Shown here: positions 39,533-43,167 of the stretch, in pieces
Numbering within the stretch: the stretch's first letter is position 1
Layout: the number at the start of each line of letters is the position of its first letter
Assembly: GCF_001424875.1 (NCBI RefSeq)
Contig: NZ_LMCT01000073.1
Coordinates: forward strand, 96,451-139,617
Reading direction: 5' to 3'
Source: Kitasatospora sp. Root107
Lineage (GTDB): Bacteria; Actinomycetota; Actinomycetes; Streptomycetales; Streptomycetaceae
DNA: 43,167 nt
Notes under the pieces: model-generated
The model's input: only the letters and a program-made list of their open reading frames with translations
What the model was told of the DNA's origin: nothing
The model's database searches: none
Made by a program: the position numbers and the translations under genes

Positions 39533-40326
39533 CCTCGGGCCAGCGCGGCCAGGTCCTGGTCCGCCCCGCCGTCGGCGACGGCCGCCGCCACCGTACGGGC
39601 GGCGGCCTCGGCGACCGGCAGGGCGGGCCCGGCCGCGAGCGCCAGGCGGAGGTCCTTGGCGAGCGCCGCGAGGGTGAAGTCGGCGTCCCCGTAGGACTCT
39701 TCGGCCAGCCGCTCGCGCTTGGCGGTGACCAGCCGGCCGAACTGCCCCTCCGCCAGCAGATCGAGGATCTGACCCCTCGGTAGCCCCAGGGATTCGCCGA
39801 GGGCCAGTGTGTCCCGCAGGCCCGCCGCCGCGATGCCGAGCGTGAGGTTGGCGACCAGCTTGAGCGCCGACGCGGTACCGACCGGCCCGGTCCAGCGGCG
39901 TTCCCCGGCGTGCGACCAGGCGAGCAGCACCGGCTCGGCCGCCGCCACGTCCGTCGCCGCCCCTCCGGTGAGCACGGTCAGGCTCCCGGCCCGGACGGCC
40001 GGCACCGAGCCCAGCACCGGGGCCTCCACGTAGCGCAGCCCCGCCGCCACCGCCTCGGCCGCCAACTGCCGGGACTCGTCCGGCCCGACGGTGGACGCGT
40101 TGATCACGAGCGTCCCCAGCGCGGCGCCCGCCAGCACCCCGGCCAGCACCGACCGGGCGGCCGGGCCGTCCAGTACGGCGATCACCACCGCCTCCGCGCC
40201 CGCGACGGCGTCCTGCACCGGCCCGTGGCCGGTCCGGTTCCAGCCCGTCACCTCATGACCGGCCGTCACCAGGGCGGCGGCGAAGGCGGTTCCCATTCGG
40301 CCGAGTCCACAGACGGTGACCTTCAC
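39517..40326 (-). CDS. 3-hydroxyisobutyrate-dehydrogenase-like NAD(P) oxidoreductase
   Basis: 269 aa. The Rossmann part begins VTVCGLGRMGTAFAAALVTAGHEVTGWNRT; the Arg after beta 2 hints at NADP(H). INASTVGPDESRQLA and YVEAPVLGSVPAVRAGSLTVLTGG are the substrate-loop blocks. ALKLVANLTLGIAAAG carries the family catalytic Lys, which argues for a beta-hydroxyacid dehydrogenase rather than an imine reductase. Its ATG overlaps the stop of the RidA-like gene (ATGA), so the two are translationally coupled and may act on the same metabolite. Confidence 0.85.
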   Translation of the reverse strand: MKVTVCGLGRMGTAFAAALVTAGHEVTGWNRTGHGPVQDAVAGAEAVVIAVLDGPAARSVLAGVLAGAALGTLVINASTVGPDESRQLAAEAVAAGLRYVEAPVLGSVPAVRAGSLTVLTGGAATDVAAAEPVLLAWSHAGERRWTGPVGTASALKLVANLTLGIAAAGLRDTLALGESLGLPRGQILDLLAEGQFGRLVTAKRERLAEESYGDADFTLAALAKDLRLALAAGPALPVAEAAARTVAAAVADGGADQDLAALARGQAIS

Positions 40327-40730
40327 GCCAGCTGCTCCGGCACGATGGCGAACGCCTCGATCTCCAGCAGTAGTTCGGGCCGGAACAGCCCCGCGACCTG
40401 GACCGCCGAGCTGGCCGGAGCGTACGCCGGGTCGAGCGCCTCGTCCCAGGCGGTGCGGACCGCTTCCAGGTGGGCGATGTCGGTCACGAAGATGGTGAGC
40501 TTCGCCAGGTGCTCGAAGCCCGCCCCGGCGGCGGCCAGACAGTGGCCGAGGTTCGCGAAGACCTGCCGGGCCTGGGCCAACGCATCGCCCTCACCGACCA
40601 GTTGGCCCTTCTCGTCGAACGCCACCTGCCCGGCGACGAACACCTGCCGCCCGGTGCCGGACACCACGTGGCTGTACCGGCCACTGGGAGCTACGCCGGC
40701 CGGGTCGCCGAGACGGTTGAGCTGGGACAT
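40323..40730 (-). CDS. RidA-family protein lacking the archetypal Arg
   Basis: 135 aa from the ATG at 40730. The YjgF/RidA fold is clear: YSHVVSGTGRQVFVAGQVAFDEKGQLVG, QARQVFANLGHCLAAAGAGFEHLAKLTIFVTD and LLLEIEAFAIV. True RidA proteins hydrolyse 2-aminoacrylate-type imines with an Arg in a P-A-R-S-x-V motif; here the motif reads PASSAVQV, with Ser instead. It thus belongs to a Rid subgroup with another or no deaminase activity. It is the first gene of a two-gene operon with the dehydrogenase and is divergent from a LysR gene. Confidence 0.87.
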   Translation of the reverse strand: MSQLNRLGDPAGVAPSGRYSHVVSGTGRQVFVAGQVAFDEKGQLVGEGDALAQARQVFANLGHCLAAAGAGFEHLAKLTIFVTDIAHLEAVRTAWDEALDPAYAPASSAVQVAGLFRPELLLEIEAFAIVPEQLA

Positions 40731-40844
40731 GACGGGTCCTTCCGAAGCGCCTACTGATACCGCGTCATCCTCGCCCTCGCGCTGATCTTCCGGTAGCGAA
40801 TATCCGGCAGACCGGCCATGCGTCCACCGCATACCCTCCCGTGC

Positions 40845-41726
40845 ATGGAACTCGCTGCCCTCCGCTCCTTCCGTGAGGTGTGCCGGCTCACCTCGATCAG
40901 CGCGGCCGCCCAGACCCTGGGCTACACCCAGTCCGCCGTGTCGCGTCAGATCGCGGCGCTGGAACGACAGTTGGGCAGCTCACTGCTGGAGCGGCACGCC
41001 CGAGGCGTCCGGCCGACCCCGGCCGGGCTGGTGCTGCTGGAGCACGCCCACGCGATCGTCACCCGGGCCGAACGGGCCGCCGAGGAGATCACCGCCGTCG
41101 GCCGCGACCAGGCCGCCCGGCTGCGGGTCGGCGCCGTGCCGACGGCCGCCGCCACCCTGCTGCCCCGCGCCCTCGCCCGCTACGCCCGGGACCGCCCCGG
41201 CGCCCGGGTCACCTTCGTCGAGGACGTCACGTCCAAGCTGCTTCCCCGCCTGCGCGAGGGCGAACTGGACGTCGCGGTGGTCACCGACTACCCGCCGGGC
41301 CTGCCGCTGCTCACCGGGATCGAACTGGTCCGGCTCCTTGACGACCCGCTCTGCCTGCTCCTCCCCGTCGGCCACCGGCTCGCCGACCAGGACACCGTCG
41401 ACCTCGCCCAACTCGCCGACGAGACCTGGGTGGAGGACGACCCCGGCGCCGCCACCCTGCTCACCGGCGCCTGCGCCCGAGCCGGCTTCACTCCCCGTAT
41501 CGACATCGAGTGCGGCAGCCTGCTCGGCAAACAGGCCTTCGTCGCCGCCGGTTTCGGCATCACCCTGGTCCCGCGTCTCCTCACCCCCGCCCTCCGCACC
41601 GACCTCCTGGTCCGTAACCTGACGGACCCTCCGGTCCGCACCGTCCTGGCCGCCAGTACGGGGCGGGCCAGCGAGCCGACCGCCCGCTTCCTGGACGCCC
41701 TGAAGGCGGTGGTGTCCGGCCGGTAG
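40845..41726 (+). CDS. LysR-family regulator, divergent from RidA-like operon
   Basis: 293 aa from the ATG at 40845. The DNA-binding part is at residues 1-60 (LAALRSFREVCRLTSISAAAQTLGYTQSAVSRQIAALERQLGSSLLERHARGVRPTPAG). The sensor domain includes LRVGAVPTAAATLLP and GKQAFVAAGFGITLVPRL. It probably controls the RidA-dehydrogenase operon. The 114-bp gap holds CCGGTA and TATCCGG arms around 5 bp (about 40788-40805), a weaker LysR-type candidate. Confidence 0.86.
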   Translation: MELAALRSFREVCRLTSISAAAQTLGYTQSAVSRQIAALERQLGSSLLERHARGVRPTPAGLVLLEHAHAIVTRAERAAEEITAVGRDQAARLRVGAVPTAAATLLPRALARYARDRPGARVTFVEDVTSKLLPRLREGELDVAVVTDYPPGLPLLTGIELVRLLDDPLCLLLPVGHRLADQDTVDLAQLADETWVEDDPGAATLLTGACARAGFTPRIDIECGSLLGKQAFVAAGFGITLVPRLLTPALRTDLLVRNLTDPPVRTVLAASTGRASEPTARFLDALKAVVSGR

Positions 41727-41735
41727 CCTGAGCTG

Positions 41736-42398
41736 ATGGCGACCCTGCTGACCGACTCCGACCTGGACCGTTCCACTGTCGTGGCCAACAGCACGATGAA
41801 CCGCGAGCGGTCCCTGACCGGGGTCAACAGCTACCGGCGCGAACTCGGCTTCGACCCGGCCGAGTGGCTGCTCGGACGGCCGGGCCCGGCCTCCTGGCTC
41901 GACCTGTGCAGCGGTGAGGGCCTTGCCCTGCTGCTCGCCGCCGACCGGCTCCTGGCCGACGCGGTGCTGACCGGCGTGGACCTGGTGGGCCCGGTCGGCC
42001 ACCGAACCTCGGCCGCCGGCGTCCGCCTGGTCACCGCCTCGCTCGCCGACTGGTCACCCGGCCGCAAGTACGACCTGATCACCTGCGTGCACGGCCTGCA
42101 CTACCTCGGCGACAAGCTCGGTCTGCTGGCCAAGATCGCCGACTGGCTGGTCCCGGACGGCCGGTTCACCGCACATTTCGACCCGGAGTCCGTCCGACGC
42201 CCCGACGGCGGCTCGCTGGCCCGCCCCGTACTGGCGGCCCTCCGGGCAGCAGGCTTCGAGTACCGCGCCCGGCGGCACCTGCTCACCCTGGACGGCGGAC
42301 GCACCGTCAGGCTGCCGTTCGACTACCTCGGCGCGGACGACACCGCCGGCCCCAACTACACCGGCCAGCCCGGGGTCGCCTCGCACTACCGGACCTGA
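41736..42398 (+). CDS. SAM-dependent class I methyltransferase
   Basis: 220 aa, ATG 9 bp after the LysR stop, so probably co-transcribed with it. SAM motif I is SWLDLCSGEGLALLLAA (about residue 55), with an acidic end of beta 2 (TGVDLVGP), then YDLITCVHGLHYLG and LVPDGRFTAHFD. The unusual Cys in motif I (LCSGEG) is noted. The substrate is unknown. A Streptomyces family of this shape exists but has no assigned role that I know. Confidence 0.78.
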   Translation: MATLLTDSDLDRSTVVANSTMNRERSLTGVNSYRRELGFDPAEWLLGRPGPASWLDLCSGEGLALLLAADRLLADAVLTGVDLVGPVGHRTSAAGVRLVTASLADWSPGRKYDLITCVHGLHYLGDKLGLLAKIADWLVPDGRFTAHFDPESVRRPDGGSLARPVLAALRAAGFEYRARRHLLTLDGGRTVRLPFDYLGADDTAGPNYTGQPGVASHYRT

Positions 42399-42461
42399 CC
42401 GGCGCTACCGGGCCCGGCACGGACGTCAAGCCCGGCGCTCAGCCAGGGCGGCGGGTTGAAC

Positions 42462-42986
42462 TCAGCTCTTGACGGCCTCTGCGATCTGCCGGGCAGCCTG
42501 GGCGGGCGTGAGGTGCGTGGTGTCGACGACCTCGGCCTCGGCGTGCAGCCAGGTGCGGGCCGCCTCGGCGTAGGGCTCAAGGTATTTGAGGCGGAACGAG
42601 GAGTTGGGGCCAACAACAGTGTCGCCCGCGATGCGCCCTCGGAGGGTTTCCTGGTCAGCATGGAGGACGAAGTGCCGCACCGGAATGGCATGTTGAGCGA
42701 GGCCCGTGCTGATCTCGCGCCAGTACTGCTCGACCAGGACAGTCATGGGCATCACCAGAGTGCCCCCGGTGTAGTCGAGAACGCGGCGGGCGGTCTCGAC
42801 GACGAGTGGCCGCCACGGCGGCCAGTGCTGGAAGTTGTCCGTCCTGGGCAGCCCCGGCGTGATGTCCATGAGTGTCTCGCCCACCTTCTCGGCGTCGAAC
42901 ACCCGTGAATCCGGGATCAGCTCCTGCACGAGTGCACTGGTCGTCGTCTTACCTGCGCCGTGGGTGCCGTTCAGCCATATGATCAC
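42462..42986 (-). CDS. TmrB-like P-loop ATPase
   Basis: 174 aa from the GTG at 42986, where the protein would begin MIIWLNGTHGAGKTTTSALVQ as TmrB-like proteins do. An in-frame ATG near 43035 would add an Ala-rich head. Walker A is NGTHGAGKTT. FDAEKVGETLMDITPG, DNFQHWPPWRPLVVETARR and TLVMPMTVLVEQYWREI match Bacillus TmrB blocks. TmrB gives tunicamycin resistance by binding the drug; most homologues are unstudied and may be small kinases. No antibiotic cluster is in view, so resistance is only a possibility. Confidence 0.78.
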   Translation of the reverse strand: MIIWLNGTHGAGKTTTSALVQELIPDSRVFDAEKVGETLMDITPGLPRTDNFQHWPPWRPLVVETARRVLDYTGGTLVMPMTVLVEQYWREISTGLAQHAIPVRHFVLHADQETLRGRIAGDTVVGPNSSFRLKYLEPYAEAARTWLHAEAEVVDTTHLTPAQAARQIAEAVKS

Positions 42987-43080
42987 GAGGCCCAACGCTA
43001 GCGCTGCACGGGCCGCAGAAACGGGTGCAGCAGACATCCGGACCAAGGTTCGCCCGGGTTGGTCGGTCTAACCTGGCTCC

Positions 43081-43167
43081 GTGACGGAGCAATTGAGCAC
43101 GGTGGTGCTGATGTGCGGTCTTCCCGGAGCGGGCAAGACCACCTACGCGATGGATCTGGTGCGACGC
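43081..43167 (+). CDS. N-terminus of a P-loop kinase, cut by window edge
   Basis: 29 residues from a GTG at 43081: STVVLMCGLPGAGKTTYAMDL carries a perfect Walker A (GLPGAGKT) close to the start, as in the AAA_33/zeta-toxin-like small kinase family. It is divergent from the TmrB-like gene, with 94 bp between starts. The rest lies outside the window. Confidence 0.7.
   Translation, partial: MTEQLSTVVLMCGLPGAGKTTYAMDLVRR

Noticed and set aside
39517..40326. Imine reductase
   Set aside because: The family Lys of beta-hydroxyacid dehydrogenases is kept (ALKLVANL), where imine reductases usually differ.
40788..40805. LysR box between the second LysR gene and the RidA-like operon
   Set aside because: The arms are unequal and the T-N11-A rule is not clearly met, so it is mentioned only within the gene entry.
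1..43167. CRISPR arrays, tRNA or rRNA genes
   Set aside because: No regularly spaced repeats and no cloverleaf or rRNA signature were seen.

Overview
The window is high-GC actinobacterial DNA with short intergenic gaps, GAGG-type ribosome binding sites, frequent GTG starts and many Tat signals. It looks like a Streptomycetaceae chromosome (Streptomyces or Kitasatospora). Family markers that fit are GlnII with a GlnR operator, a SCO1860-like LAxTG-anchored protein, a CobE/CbiG-CobC fusion and sugar ABC loci without their own ATPase. I see no rRNA, tRNA or CRISPR array. About 40 complete genes and two edge-truncated genes are supported.

Layout. 1-3.4 kb: a partial minus-strand gene, a fused cobalamin-synthesis protein, a Tat lipoprotein intradiol dioxygenase and a HAD-like protein. 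3.5-6.4 kb: a secreted PI-PLC, then a solo tnpB element (IS1341 type, intact RuvC residues, a hairpin at each end) lying directly against the ribosome binding site of a small secreted-protein gene. 6.4-13 kb: housekeeping genes (VOC protein, M48 protease, GlnII, LAxTG protein, uracil-DNA glycosylase, amidohydrolase) and a VapBC-like toxin-antitoxin pair. 13-22.5 kb: an MFS permease, then a complete galactan-use locus: secreted GH53 endo-galactanase, cytoplasmic GH42 beta-galactosidase, sugar-binding lipoprotein, two permeases and a LacI regulator. Two identical 16-bp operators lie in the divergent promoter region.

22.6-25.3 kb: a DUF234-type ATPase with an AT-rich leader and a secreted M43 metalloprotease. 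25.4-36.7 kb is the most interesting part. A single protein joins a TmpA-like (gamma-butyrobetaine-hydroxylase family) oxygenase to a TmpB/PhnZ-like HD diiron oxygenase. Next come a GntR regulator and a divergent operon: aminoethylphosphonate-type binding protein, two permeases, ATPase, HAD hydrolase and an EmrE-type SMR exporter. After that lie an EEP-fold protein that has lost catalytic residues and a Tat-exported phosphocholine-type phospholipase C. The same inverted repeat AGTTG-N6-CAACT stands before all three transcription units, and each copy has a PHO-box-like run of 11-bp units just upstream. My reading is a phosphate- and substrate-controlled regulon for quaternary-amine phosphonates or phosphocholine. 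The phospholipase frees head groups, the ABC system imports them, the fused oxygenase cleaves the C-P bond to phosphate and a betaine, and the SMR protein may export the amine. The gene content and DNA sites are seen in the sequence; the substrate and the regulon are inferred.

36.7-43.2 kb: a DEDDh exonuclease, an SDR/LysR divergent pair, a DUF3224 protein, a RidA-like/dehydrogenase operon divergent from a second LysR, a methyltransferase, a TmrB-like P-loop protein and the start of another P-loop kinase. A dispersed intergenic repeat occurs twice in the window (about 11.05 and 27.03 kb).
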